From: a virus
Direction: 5' to 3' (one strand)
IMG/VR virus record: IMGVR_UViG_3300043419_000194
Coordinates: 1 to 23,313 of that record
DNA length: 23,313 bases
This document shows, in pieces, positions 1 through 5,354 of the stretch; positions within the stretch are counted from its first letter, which is position 1, and each line of letters begins with the position of its first letter. The notes under the pieces were generated by a model that saw nothing but the letters and a program-made list of their open reading frames with translations, did not search any database and had not been told where the DNA came from. A program made the translations under genes and the position numbers.

Positions 1-1
1 C

Positions 2-370
2 TTAAACATGGTTCTTCTCCTTAAGAAGCAATTCAGTAGCGACCACAGCAGCGGCAATCTCGGACATTTCGCAAAGCCTGTTGATTTGGTTTTGGGTCAG
101 CCCAACCCATTCACGCTTTGGTTGTGGGTGGGTGTCGGCATAAAAGCCAGAACCATCGCAAACAAAGCACTCTTGATCTGTTCCTATGTCTGGGTCACGA
201 ACCATTCGCCCCGACCCGTTGCAGTGACCACACGCCACAGGCTCTTGCTTCTCTGCCTCTGCGATGGCTTTGCGTAAGTCGTTCCGCGCCTCAACAATAA
301 AGGGCGTGAGGTGTCGATGTGGAAAGCTGTTTAACGCCTCAAGCGCCTGTTTCATTGCTTCAATGCTCAT
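2..370 (-). CDS. Small phage protein with a CxxCxGxG-type zinc-binding motif
   Basis: Unrecognised function. The 122-aa product begins MSIEAMKQALEAL, a start often seen in small phage early proteins, and carries a Cys cluster in its middle (CGHCNGSG, then CFVCDGSG about 20 residues later). This is the double CxxCxGxG pattern of DnaJ-type zinc-ribbon repeats, so a zinc-binding fold is likely. I chose the ATG at 370; a GTG at 379 is also in frame and would overlap the upstream stop codon by a few bases. It is the last visible gene of the leftward operon and its TAA stop lies at the very edge of the window. The zinc motif is seen directly; nothing shows its target. Confidence 0.7.
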   Translation of the reverse strand: MSIEAMKQALEALNSFPHRHLTPFIVEARNDLRKAIAEAEKQEPVACGHCNGSGRMVRDPDIGTDQECFVCDGSGFYADTHPQPKREWVGLTQNQINRLCEMSEIAAAVVATELLLKEKNHV

Positions 371-371
371 A

Positions 372-479
372 TCAATCACCCAACGCTTTCAAAGCAGCCA
401 TAAACATAAGAACAGCGACACCAGCAATGGCAGCGCCAATGAAAAGAATAAGAACGATCAACCAGAAGTTGTGGTCCAT
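372..479 (-). CDS. 35-aa single-span membrane protein
   Basis: A short ORF preceded by a strong ribosome binding site (AGGAG, about 7 bases before the ATG). The product starts MDHNFWLIVLILFIG and is almost entirely one hydrophobic helix (residues 5-30) ending LKALGD. It sits between the 154-aa gene (stop at 489) and the Cys-motif gene, whose start touches its TGA, so it fits the tight packing of the leftward operon. No family is recognised; tiny membrane proteins in phage early operons are often host-interaction factors, but that is inference. Confidence 0.6.
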   Translation of the reverse strand: MDHNFWLIVLILFIGAAIAGVAVLMFMAALKALGD

Positions 480-488
480 GTCAGTCTC

Positions 489-953
489 CTATTTGATGAC
501 ACGCGCCTTGCGTGCCTTGATCTCAGCGTTAACGATGTCCAGAGCCTTCTCAAGCTGCGCGATAGTGCAGACCTCAAGCTGCGCGTCATGCACCTCATAC
601 GCCTCGTTGATAGCCATTAGCTCGGGTCCTTTGGCAATGAATCTATTGTCTCGGTTGATGCCACGCTTGGCTATCTCAAACAAGGCATCCTGCCCTGCCC
701 TGATCTCTTTCGCGTAGTCCTCTCCGATGTTGATGCGAGACAAGGCTTCAGTCACATTCAAGGCTGCGATGATGTTGTCAATGTCATCCTTGGTGGCTGT
801 GCCAGTTCGCAATGAGTCAAGCGAAGAATGATTCTTGATCTTCAGGTGCAGGGCAGCGTCACCCGTCTCGTTGATTGACCTGAACCCATTGATGACCCAA
901 GTAACTGCGTCAAGACGCACGCCCTTGGGTTTGTACTTAGAGCGTTTTCTCAT
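489..953 (-). CDS. Conserved phage protein of unknown function (154 aa)
   Basis: The product begins MRKRSKYKPKGVRLD, is basic at the N-terminus and then mostly helical with many charged residues and no Cys or membrane segment. The start ATG at 953 overlaps the TGA of the upstream gene (ATGA), which supports both the start and translational coupling. I recall similar proteins with this RKRSKYKPKG start in prophages and phages of Burkholderiales, but have no function for them. It belongs to the leftward early operon led by the gene at 1338-1544. Confidence 0.75.
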   Translation of the reverse strand: MRKRSKYKPKGVRLDAVTWVINGFRSINETGDAALHLKIKNHSSLDSLRTGTATKDDIDNIIAALNVTEALSRINIGEDYAKEIRAGQDALFEIAKRGINRDNRFIAKGPELMAINEAYEVHDAQLEVCTIAQLEKALDIVNAEIKARKARVIK

Positions 954-1138
954 TGGGTTAGACCTAAGACTTCCAACTCAAGCTGCTTAACTCGATCTCT
1001 TAGAGACTCGATCTCTTGCTCGTAAGCGTCCAAGTCCTTAAGCATCTTACGCATCACGCTGGCAATTAGGTCTGGACCTTCTGCCTTGTACTCTTCCAAG
1101 CCTGTTATCAGGCGCATGGCTTCTTGTCGTGTTGTCAT
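950..1138 (-). CDS. Small coiled-coil protein (62 aa)
   Basis: The product MTTRQEAMRLITGLEEYK... is wholly helical; its C-terminal half (about residues 35-60) has a clear heptad pattern (IESLRDRVKQLELEVLGL), so it should form a dimeric or trimeric coiled coil. The start ATG overlaps the preceding TGA (ATGA at 1138-1135) and its own TGA overlaps the next start, which is strong positional support for a real gene. Function unknown. Confidence 0.7.
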   Translation of the reverse strand: MTTRQEAMRLITGLEEYKAEGPDLIASVMRKMLKDLDAYEQEIESLRDRVKQLELEVLGLTQ

Positions 1139-1341
1139 TTTCCACCTGCATTTGCTTTGAGTTTTGCGAACTTGCGCTCTGCCTTAACGCCTTCGTACCA
1201 GCCGATCATGCAGCCCTTTTGAGCAGCTTCTCTGGCAATGCGTCCGATGTCCTCTGGTCTGAGTATGCCGACCTTGCCAGCAGCACGCATGACGAATTCG
1301 TGGACTACCTCGTCTATTTTGTTTTGCATGGATTCGCTCAT
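1135..1341 (-). CDS. Small hypothetical phage protein (68 aa)
   Basis: The product MSESMQNKIDEVVHEFVMRAAG... is soluble, with helices and a basic tail (AERKFAKLKANAGGK). I chose the ATG at 1341 because it overlaps the upstream TGA (1340-1338) as ATGA; a GTG at 1353 gives four more residues. A GGGGTG stretch a few bases before the ATG can serve as ribosome binding site. No domain recognised. It is coupled to both neighbours in the leftward operon. Confidence 0.65.
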   Translation of the reverse strand: MSESMQNKIDEVVHEFVMRAAGKVGILRPEDIGRIAREAAQKGCMIGWYEGVKAERKFAKLKANAGGK

Positions 1342-1544
1342 TTCGCACCCCACAGCAAGCAGGTCAAGAAGCCAGCAGCAAAGGCAAGCGTGATGTACAG
1401 CCAGAACTCAAACTGAGCATAGGATTCGTTCTGGCTACCTTCTAGCCACTCCCAACGCTCACGCGCTTGAATGTCGTAATAGTTCTCTCGGAATGCGTCT
1501 GCCGTGGTGCGTGGATAGCATCGGGTTGTTTCGTTGATCTTCAT
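1338..1544 (-). CDS. Small membrane-anchored protein, first gene of leftward operon
   Basis: A 68-aa protein starting MKINETTRCYPRTTADAF with a polar, Trp/Glu-rich N-terminal part and one C-terminal transmembrane helix (about residues 46-66, FWLYITLAFAAGFLTCLLW). It is preceded by a good ribosome binding site (AGGAG about 7 bases before the ATG) and by a near-consensus promoter 40-60 bases upstream, so it is the promoter-proximal gene of the leftward cluster. Likely orientation: short C-terminus after a tail anchor. Function unknown. Confidence 0.7.
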   Translation of the reverse strand: MKINETTRCYPRTTADAFRENYYDIQARERWEWLEGSQNESYAQFEFWLYITLAFAAGFLTCLLWGAK

Positions 1545-1582
1545 TTGCTTTGCTCCTGTTAGCTAGGGTTGTTGATGAGTGA

Positions 1583-1610
1583 ATCATACAATGCTTGTCA
1601 TGCCTGTCAA
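1583..1610 (-). promoter_or_regulatory. Leftward sigma70-type promoter
   Basis: Read on the minus strand: -35 TTGACA (1610-1605), 16-bp spacer, -10 TATGAT (1588-1583). The -35 is a perfect match and the -10 is one base off consensus. Transcription would begin near 1576, leaving a leader of about 30 bases before the gene starting at 1544. A strong, probably early promoter for the leftward operon. Confidence 0.75.
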
Positions 1611-1656
1611 CACCCTAAGTGTATTATTTTCACAACAAACTCATAAAATTGTTGCG

Positions 1657-1747
1657 GCGGGTTCGGTTTCTCCCGCTGAATCGCTGGTTTCTCCTGCTAG
1701 CGGTTGCCTTGATAGGGGTGAGGCAACAGGGCTTCACCCCTTTTTTT
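1657..1747 (+). promoter_or_regulatory. Structured leader with alternative antiterminator/terminator hairpins
   Basis: Nothing is coded here. Two near-identical 13-base units, GGTTTCTCC(C/T)GCT, sit at 1665-1677 and 1686-1698, 21 bases apart, each within a small stem-loop (GCGGG/CCCGC and CGCT/AGCG). After them GTTGCCT (1703-1709) can pair with AGGCAAC (1721-1727). That pairing uses bases also needed by the terminator stem at 1714-1741, so the two folds exclude each other, as in a transcription attenuator. It could also be a free-standing small RNA ending at 1747. A TATTAT at 1622-1627 is a possible -10 but lacks a good -35. Confidence 0.45.
1714..1747 (+). terminator. Rho-independent terminator upstream of the HTH regulator
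   Basis: AGGGGTGAGGC (1714-1724) pairs with GCTTCACCCCT (1731-1741) over 11 bp with one G-U, loop AACAGG, followed by a T-run (1741-1747). No rightward gene lies upstream in the window, so it must end a leader or small RNA rather than an mRNA. Confidence 0.75.
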
Positions 1748-1773
1748 GACTTGCCACGCAAATCAATTATGGC
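1746..1773 (+). promoter_or_regulatory. Possible rightward promoter for the regulator operon
   Basis: TTGACT (1746-1751), 16-bp spacer, TATGGC (1768-1773). The -10 is weak. If used, the start point would fall only a few bases before the ATG at 1788, giving an almost leaderless mRNA, as known for lambda cI from its maintenance promoter. No Shine-Dalgarno sequence precedes the ATG, which agrees with this. Confidence 0.35.
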
Positions 1774-1789
1774 TTAACATTTAAGCCAT
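1769..1789. promoter_or_regulatory. Perfect inverted repeat, likely operator of the HTH regulator
   Basis: ATGGCTTAA (1769-1777) and TTAAGCCAT (1781-1789) are exact reverse complements separated by CAT. The right arm contains the first two bases of the start codon of the HTH gene and the left arm overlaps the candidate -10. This is the position and symmetry expected for an autorepression operator bound by a dimeric HTH protein. Confidence 0.6.
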
Positions 1790-2012
1790 GACAAATCCTA
1801 ACTACATCAAAGAGATTCAAGAGCGTGCTGCTTTAGCTGGCTTCACTATGGCTGATGTCTGCCGTGAGGCGGGTCTAGACCCGTCTGTGGCATCACGCTG
1901 GAAGGCTGGCAAGGTAACCCCCCTAGTCTCATCAATTCATCGCCTCAAGGACGCAGCAGACCGTCTCATCGCGCAGCGCATCGAGTCAATCGACAAGATC
2001 GGTCAGCCATGA
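1788..2012 (+). CDS. Small XRE-like helix-turn-helix transcriptional regulator
   Basis: A 74-aa protein beginning MTNPNYIKEIQERAALAGF. Residues about 19-45 (FTMADVCREAGLDPSVASRW) match a lambda-repressor/XRE-type helix-turn-helix: the 'A-G-L...S..SRW..G...P' pattern is clear. There is no further domain, so it resembles Cro-size regulators rather than cleavable repressors. Its ATG lies inside a perfect inverted repeat, suggesting it represses its own expression. It is the first gene of the rightward operon; its TGA overlaps the start of the resolvase gene (ATGA), so the two are translationally coupled. Confidence 0.8.
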   Translation: MTNPNYIKEIQERAALAGFTMADVCREAGLDPSVASRWKAGKVTPLVSSIHRLKDAADRLIAQRIESIDKIGQP

Positions 2013-2491
2013 TTCAGCCCGTCAAACGAGTTATGGGATGCGATGTGGGTGCTCTCGGTGCGTTTGCACTCTATGTCGATGGAAGGCTTGATCGCGTTGT
2101 TGATATGCCTATCGTTGAGGTTGTCAGAGGTGGCAGCACCAAGAAGCAAGTCTCAGCGCAAGGCGTTGCAGCCATCATCAAGGAGCTTGCCCCTACGCAC
2201 GCCTTCGTTGAAAAGGTCGGCGCAATGCCCAATCAGGGAGTGTCATCAATGTTCGCCTTCGGGCGTGCAGCAGGTGTCATTGAAGGATGTCTTGCAGCGT
2301 TGTCTGTTCCCGTCACCTACATCACACCGCAAGCATGGATGAAAGCCACAGGTTGCGGCAAAGGCAAAGACGCAATTCGTCATCGTGCGATGGAGCTGCA
2401 CCCAGATGACCAGCATCTATTTAAGCGCGTGAAGGACAGCGGCAGAGCAGATTCTTGCATGATTGCTTACTACGGGACGAAGACACTTTGA
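2009..2491 (+). CDS. RuvC-like Holliday junction resolvase
   Basis: A 160-aa protein with the RNase H-like fold signature of RuvC: CDVGALGAFAL (acidic D12), FVEKVGAMPNQG (E68), then FAFGRAAGVIEG and VTYITPQAWM, and near the end DSGRADSCMIAYYG (D148, with D143 nearby). These match the catalytic carboxylates of RuvC (D-E-D/D). Length is close to bacterial RuvC (about 170 aa). It should cleave four-way junctions and branched replication products before packaging. It is coupled to the HTH gene upstream (ATGA) and lies in the replication/recombination operon. Confidence 0.85.
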   Translation: MIQPVKRVMGCDVGALGAFALYVDGRLDRVVDMPIVEVVRGGSTKKQVSAQGVAAIIKELAPTHAFVEKVGAMPNQGVSSMFAFGRAAGVIEGCLAALSVPVTYITPQAWMKATGCGKGKDAIRHRAMELHPDDQHLFKRVKDSGRADSCMIAYYGTKTL

Positions 2492-2835
2492 CATTCGCAC
2501 GACTACCAAGAAAATGCAGCGTATTTGAAGCGAAGTATTCAGCCAAGCAGATGCGGGAATATGCGCTCAAGTGCATGAAGGAATCACAACAACAGGAGAA
2601 ACAATTGCTAGACGCAAAGGAAGAAGAAAGAGAAGTGCTTAGACAGCACATCGTGTGGCTTACAACAGAGCTAGAACGCACACGACATTCATTGAAACAG
2701 CGCAATGACATACTGCGTGAAATGCTTAACCCTGACTCACTAGGATGGGCAGTTGACCCTCAAGTCAGATCACGAATCTACAACCTATTTTCAGAAGAAA
2801 TCGAACAGGAGCGTGCAGCATGGAATCAAAAATAA
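2455..2835 (+). CDS. Coiled-coil hypothetical phage protein
   Basis: The product is rich in Glu, Lys, Arg and Gln and has a long helix with heptads (about residues 40-90, QQQEKQLLDAKEEEREVLRQ and onward), then PDSLGWAVDPQVRSRIYNLF. The start is uncertain: ATG at 2455 overlaps the resolvase gene by 37 bases, while TTG at 2488 overlaps its TGA as TTGA, the coupling seen elsewhere here, and gives MTFARLPRKCS. I favour coupling but give the ATG as outer limit. No clear ribosome binding site precedes either. Function unknown. Confidence 0.6.
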   Translation: MHDCLLRDEDTLTFARLPRKCSVFEAKYSAKQMREYALKCMKESQQQEKQLLDAKEEEREVLRQHIVWLTTELERTRHSLKQRNDILREMLNPDSLGWAVDPQVRSRIYNLFSEEIEQERAAWNQK

Positions 2836-3041
2836 CGCAGTTGCTTTTTCTCAAGTATCACATCGCATATTGCGCTTACAGAAGACAAGTTCACATTGAT
2901 ACAGGTGACTTCCAAATGGCGATGTATCAACAGTTCATGTTTCTTGATTACGCTGAACAATTCGGTGCTTTGAAGAATTCTTTAACCGTAAAAGAAAACA
3001 CAAAATATTGGGAAGCACTACTCTGTTGGGATTACAAATGA
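2820..3041 (+). CDS. Small hypothetical phage protein (73 aa)
   Basis: Preceded by AGGAG about 9 bases before the ATG and overlapping the upstream gene by 16 bases. The product MESKITQLLFLKYHIAYCAYRR... is rich in aromatic residues and looks soluble. Its TGA overlaps the ATG of the nuclease gene (ATGA), so it is likely translated as part of the same coupled operon. No family recognised. Confidence 0.6.
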   Translation: MESKITQLLFLKYHIAYCAYRRQVHIDTGDFQMAMYQQFMFLDYAEQFGALKNSLTVKENTKYWEALLCWDYK

Positions 3042-4108
3042 TAAAACTCAGACCATCATCATCATCACGCTGGATTGCCTGTCCTGCATCTGTCAAGCTG
3101 TCGGAAGGCATCCCAAACACACCATCAGGCGAAGCCGCGCAGATCGGTACAGCGATTCACGCAGTCGCTGAAACCTGCTACCTCACAGGCACATCACCTG
3201 ACGAGTACATCGGCAAGGTCGTGGAAGGCATCACGATCACAGAGGAAAACGCACGCTTTGCTTACGCTCATGTTGACCACATCAGGCAGCTTGAGTTGGA
3301 CATGGGAACTCTGAAGGTCGAGCAATTCGTCACGGCGTACAAAGGCAAAGAAGTCACACTAGGCGGCACAGCAGATGTGATTGCGTATTCATTCGACAAG
3401 GACACTTTGGTCATTGCTGACTTGAAGACAGGCAGAGGATTTGTTGACGCTGATTCAGATCAGATGAAGATTTACGCTATCGGCGCGATGGCACAACTCA
3501 AGACTGAGTTCAGCAATATCGAACTCAGAATTATTCAGCCGCATCACGGTGAACCACGCACTCACAAGCTGACCTACAAGGAATTAAACGAGTGGGCTGT
3601 AACCTATCTCACGCCAGCGATTAAAGCCATCGTCAAAGGCGAGACAACGCCAACACCTTCAGAGAAGGCGTGCCAATGGTGTCCAGCAAAGGCGACCTGT
3701 CCTGCCCATGTCGCAGACTTCAACGAGGTTGCAGCGCAGGACATCAAGCGTATGCACGACATGACAGACGAGCAGATCGGCATCATGCTCTCTAAGGTCA
3801 CAGCAGTCGAAGACTACATCAAAGCATTGCGCGAATACGCCACGCAGAAGATTGAATCAGGCTCAGTCATCACAGGCTGGCAGATGCAACCTAAACGCGC
3901 ACAGCGTAAATGGAAAGACGAGAACAAGGCAGTTGAAGTCTTGATGCAAGCTGGCATAGAAAAATCTAAGCTGTACACAATAGAACTAATCTCACCGTCA
4001 GAAGCAAGTAAGCTGTTGTCAAAAGAAGACAAAGTGTTGTTAGATGACATCACAGAGAAAAAATCTTCTGGCTTAACGCTTGCACGAGCAGTTGGGCTTG
4101 GTCAATAA
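3038..4108 (+). CDS. RecB/Cas4-like PD-(D/E)XK nuclease with Fe-S cysteines (DUF2800 type)
   Basis: A 356-aa protein. Near the N-terminus SSSSRWIACPAS and GTAIHAVAE (His41) match the first motif of the RecB nuclease family; GGTADVI (D113) and IADLKTG (D128, K130) form the D...DxK metal-binding core. C212-x2-C215-x5-C221 near residue 215 plus C15 near the N-terminus match the one-plus-three cysteine layout of the Fe-S cluster in AddB and Cas4. Phage DUF2800 proteins have this design and are usually next to an ssDNA-binding protein, as here. I chose the ATG at 3038 (ATGA overlap) over an upstream in-frame codon at 3008. Likely a DNA-end-processing exonuclease for recombination or replication. 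Confidence 0.85.
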   Translation: MIKLRPSSSSRWIACPASVKLSEGIPNTPSGEAAQIGTAIHAVAETCYLTGTSPDEYIGKVVEGITITEENARFAYAHVDHIRQLELDMGTLKVEQFVTAYKGKEVTLGGTADVIAYSFDKDTLVIADLKTGRGFVDADSDQMKIYAIGAMAQLKTEFSNIELRIIQPHHGEPRTHKLTYKELNEWAVTYLTPAIKAIVKGETTPTPSEKACQWCPAKATCPAHVADFNEVAAQDIKRMHDMTDEQIGIMLSKVTAVEDYIKALREYATQKIESGSVITGWQMQPKRAQRKWKDENKAVEVLMQAGIEKSKLYTIELISPSEASKLLSKEDKVLLDDITEKKSSGLTLARAVGLGQ

Positions 4109-4157
4109 TCACAACCCCCGTCACACATCGTGGCATTCTTAAACTCGAAAGGCTCAA

Positions 4158-4739
4158 ATGCTTAATCTATCATCCTCTGGCGGTTCAGGAAACTACATCC
4201 GCTTTATGCCATCTGCAAACGCTTGGCTCAATAACGCAAAAGAAGAAATCCAACTCAAGAAGGTTGTGTTTGACATTGACAATGTGCAAACAGGTTGGCT
4301 GCACCTCGGTGAAGGTGTGCGTGATTGGCAACCAGACGCAGGCTTAGGCAAGAAAGGACCGCAGCCTTCACCCGACCACAAGCGTGGCTTCATGGTGAAG
4401 TTCTACAACAAGGAACTTGGAACTGTTGAATGGTCATCCAACGGCACAGGTCCTAACATGGGCTTAGAAGCCCTCTACAACGCAGCAGCCGCGCAGCGTG
4501 AAGCAAACGCTGGCAAGTTGCCTGTCATTGAGTACACAGGCAGCAAGCTGGAGAAGATCGGCAAAGGCTCAACACGCATCCCTAACTTCAATGTGGTGTC
4601 GTGGGTTGATCGTCCCGCTGGCATGGATGCCGAAGAAGAGCCTAGCTATACATCTTCTGGTGAGTTCGGTGGCATGAAGCAAGCCGCAGCACCAAAGACA
4701 GCCGCTGCAAAAGCTGTTGATGATGACGAAATGTTTTAA
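4158..4739 (+). CDS. Putative ssDNA-binding protein with SSB-like acidic tail
   Basis: A 193-aa protein with a compact N-terminal domain (residues 1-150) containing alternating beta-type segments and aromatic residues (VVFDIDNVQTGWLHL, GFMVKFYNKELGTVEW, NFNVVSWVDRP), then a low-complexity Ala/Lys linker and the C-terminus VDDDEMF. Bacterial SSB ends DDDIPF, and T7 gp2.5 also has an acidic tail with a terminal aromatic residue, so the tail suggests recruitment of partner proteins. It follows the DUF2800-type nuclease, a common pairing with phage ssDNA-binding proteins (for example DUF2815). The fold assignment is inference; I cannot confirm an OB fold by reading. Confidence 0.6.
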   Translation: MLNLSSSGGSGNYIRFMPSANAWLNNAKEEIQLKKVVFDIDNVQTGWLHLGEGVRDWQPDAGLGKKGPQPSPDHKRGFMVKFYNKELGTVEWSSNGTGPNMGLEALYNAAAAQREANAGKLPVIEYTGSKLEKIGKGSTRIPNFNVVSWVDRPAGMDAEEEPSYTSSGEFGGMKQAAAPKTAAAKAVDDDEMF

Positions 4740-4751
4740 GGAATCACAAAC

Positions 4752-4901
4752 ATGAACACAATGCAAATTCGTTTTGAAGCTATCGCATTAGCTTTGCGCT
4801 CTGTGCCTCAAGGCACATCACTAGAGGCTGTTAAAGCAATCGCTGAATCTATTTATGAGTTCGTCACCAAGGACGAGCCAAAAGATCAGCCACCTCAGTA
4901 A
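4752..4901 (+). CDS. 49-aa hypothetical protein
   Basis: ORF MNTMQIRFEAIALALRS... with an AAGGA ribosome binding site about 9 bases before the ATG, starting 12 bases after the SSB-like gene. The product is helical and amphipathic, ending in a charged Pro/Gln tail (DEPKDQPPQ). It ends 12 bases before a strong terminator, so it is the last gene of this transcription unit. No family recognised. Confidence 0.6.
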   Translation: MNTMQIRFEAIALALRSVPQGTSLEAVKAIAESIYEFVTKDEPKDQPPQ

Positions 4902-4913
4902 CAGCGAGAGAAG

Positions 4914-4946
4914 GCGGGGCAGCATCATGCTGTCCCGCTTTTTTTT
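4914..4946 (+). terminator. Rho-independent terminator
   Basis: GCGGGGCAGC (4914-4923) pairs with GCTGTCCCGC (4929-4938) over 10 bp with one G-U, loop ATCAT, followed by eight Ts (4939-4946). It ends or attenuates the transcript of the resolvase-nuclease-SSB operon. The next ATG lies only 5 bases after the T-run. Confidence 0.85.
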
Positions 4947-4951
4947 CCTCT

Positions 4952-5083
4952 ATGGAAAACACACAAGAATTTTGGACGCTGCTGCTGATTGCGTTGGCTC
5001 AAAGGGTCTACGAATTGGAGCAGCGATTGCAGGAATTAGAAGAAGGACAAGAACATGAAAGTATTGAACAGATACCAATGTGA
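4952..5083 (+). CDS. Possible 43-aa coiled-coil protein
   Basis: ORF MENTQEFWTLLLIALAQRVY... with a hydrophobic N-terminal helix and a Glu/Gln/Leu-rich heptad segment (YELEQRLQELEEGQE). It starts immediately after the terminator T-run with no ordinary Shine-Dalgarno sequence; an AAGG on the 5' side of the hairpin is the only candidate. It overlaps the next gene by 29 bases. Plausible because it fills an otherwise empty 150 bases and has a protein-like composition, but weak. Confidence 0.4.
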   Translation: MENTQEFWTLLLIALAQRVYELEQRLQELEEGQEHESIEQIPM

Positions 5084-5354
5084 GTTATGCAAACGCATTT
5101 ACGAAACACAGGAAGAAGCTATCAATTGCGAGTCAACACCAATAACGAATGACAAAGGCGTGAAGGTCGGTGACATGGTTCTCATCACCAGCGGTGACGG
5201 TAATGGAAAACGACTGCGCGTCACAAGTATTGGCGTAACTCAAAAGGGTTGGGGTCCAGCCAAATATGACCACAGCGTTTTCTTAACTGGCGATGTGATC
5301 GACTCGTGGGGTTCTCGTCAGTTGAACTACAACGCTTATGAGGTGCTTAAATAA
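5055..5354 (+). CDS. Small protein with N-terminal Cys motif and beta-barrel-like domain
   Basis: A 99-aa protein beginning MKVLNRYQCELCKRIY. C8-x2-C11 and C25 form an incomplete zinc-finger-like cluster, followed by a beta-rich stretch (KVGDMVLITSGDGNGKRLRV) resembling a small SH3/KOW-type barrel. A good ribosome binding site (AAGGA) precedes the ATG. Its TAA stop is followed at once by the ATG of the primase-helicase, so the two are probably co-translated and may act together. Function otherwise unknown. Confidence 0.7.
   Translation: MKVLNRYQCELCKRIYETQEEAINCESTPITNDKGVKVGDMVLITSGDGNGKRLRVTSIGVTQKGWGPAKYDHSVFLTGDVIDSWGSRQLNYNAYEVLK

Noticed and set aside
1545-1787. Attachment site or integration locus in the control region
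   Set aside because: No integrase, no tRNA fragment and no duplicated core; the repeats are explained better as regulatory.
4855-5058. 67-codon frame across the terminator at 4914-4946
   Set aside because: It would translate through the terminator hairpin and T-run, has no ribosome binding site and overlaps two better candidates.
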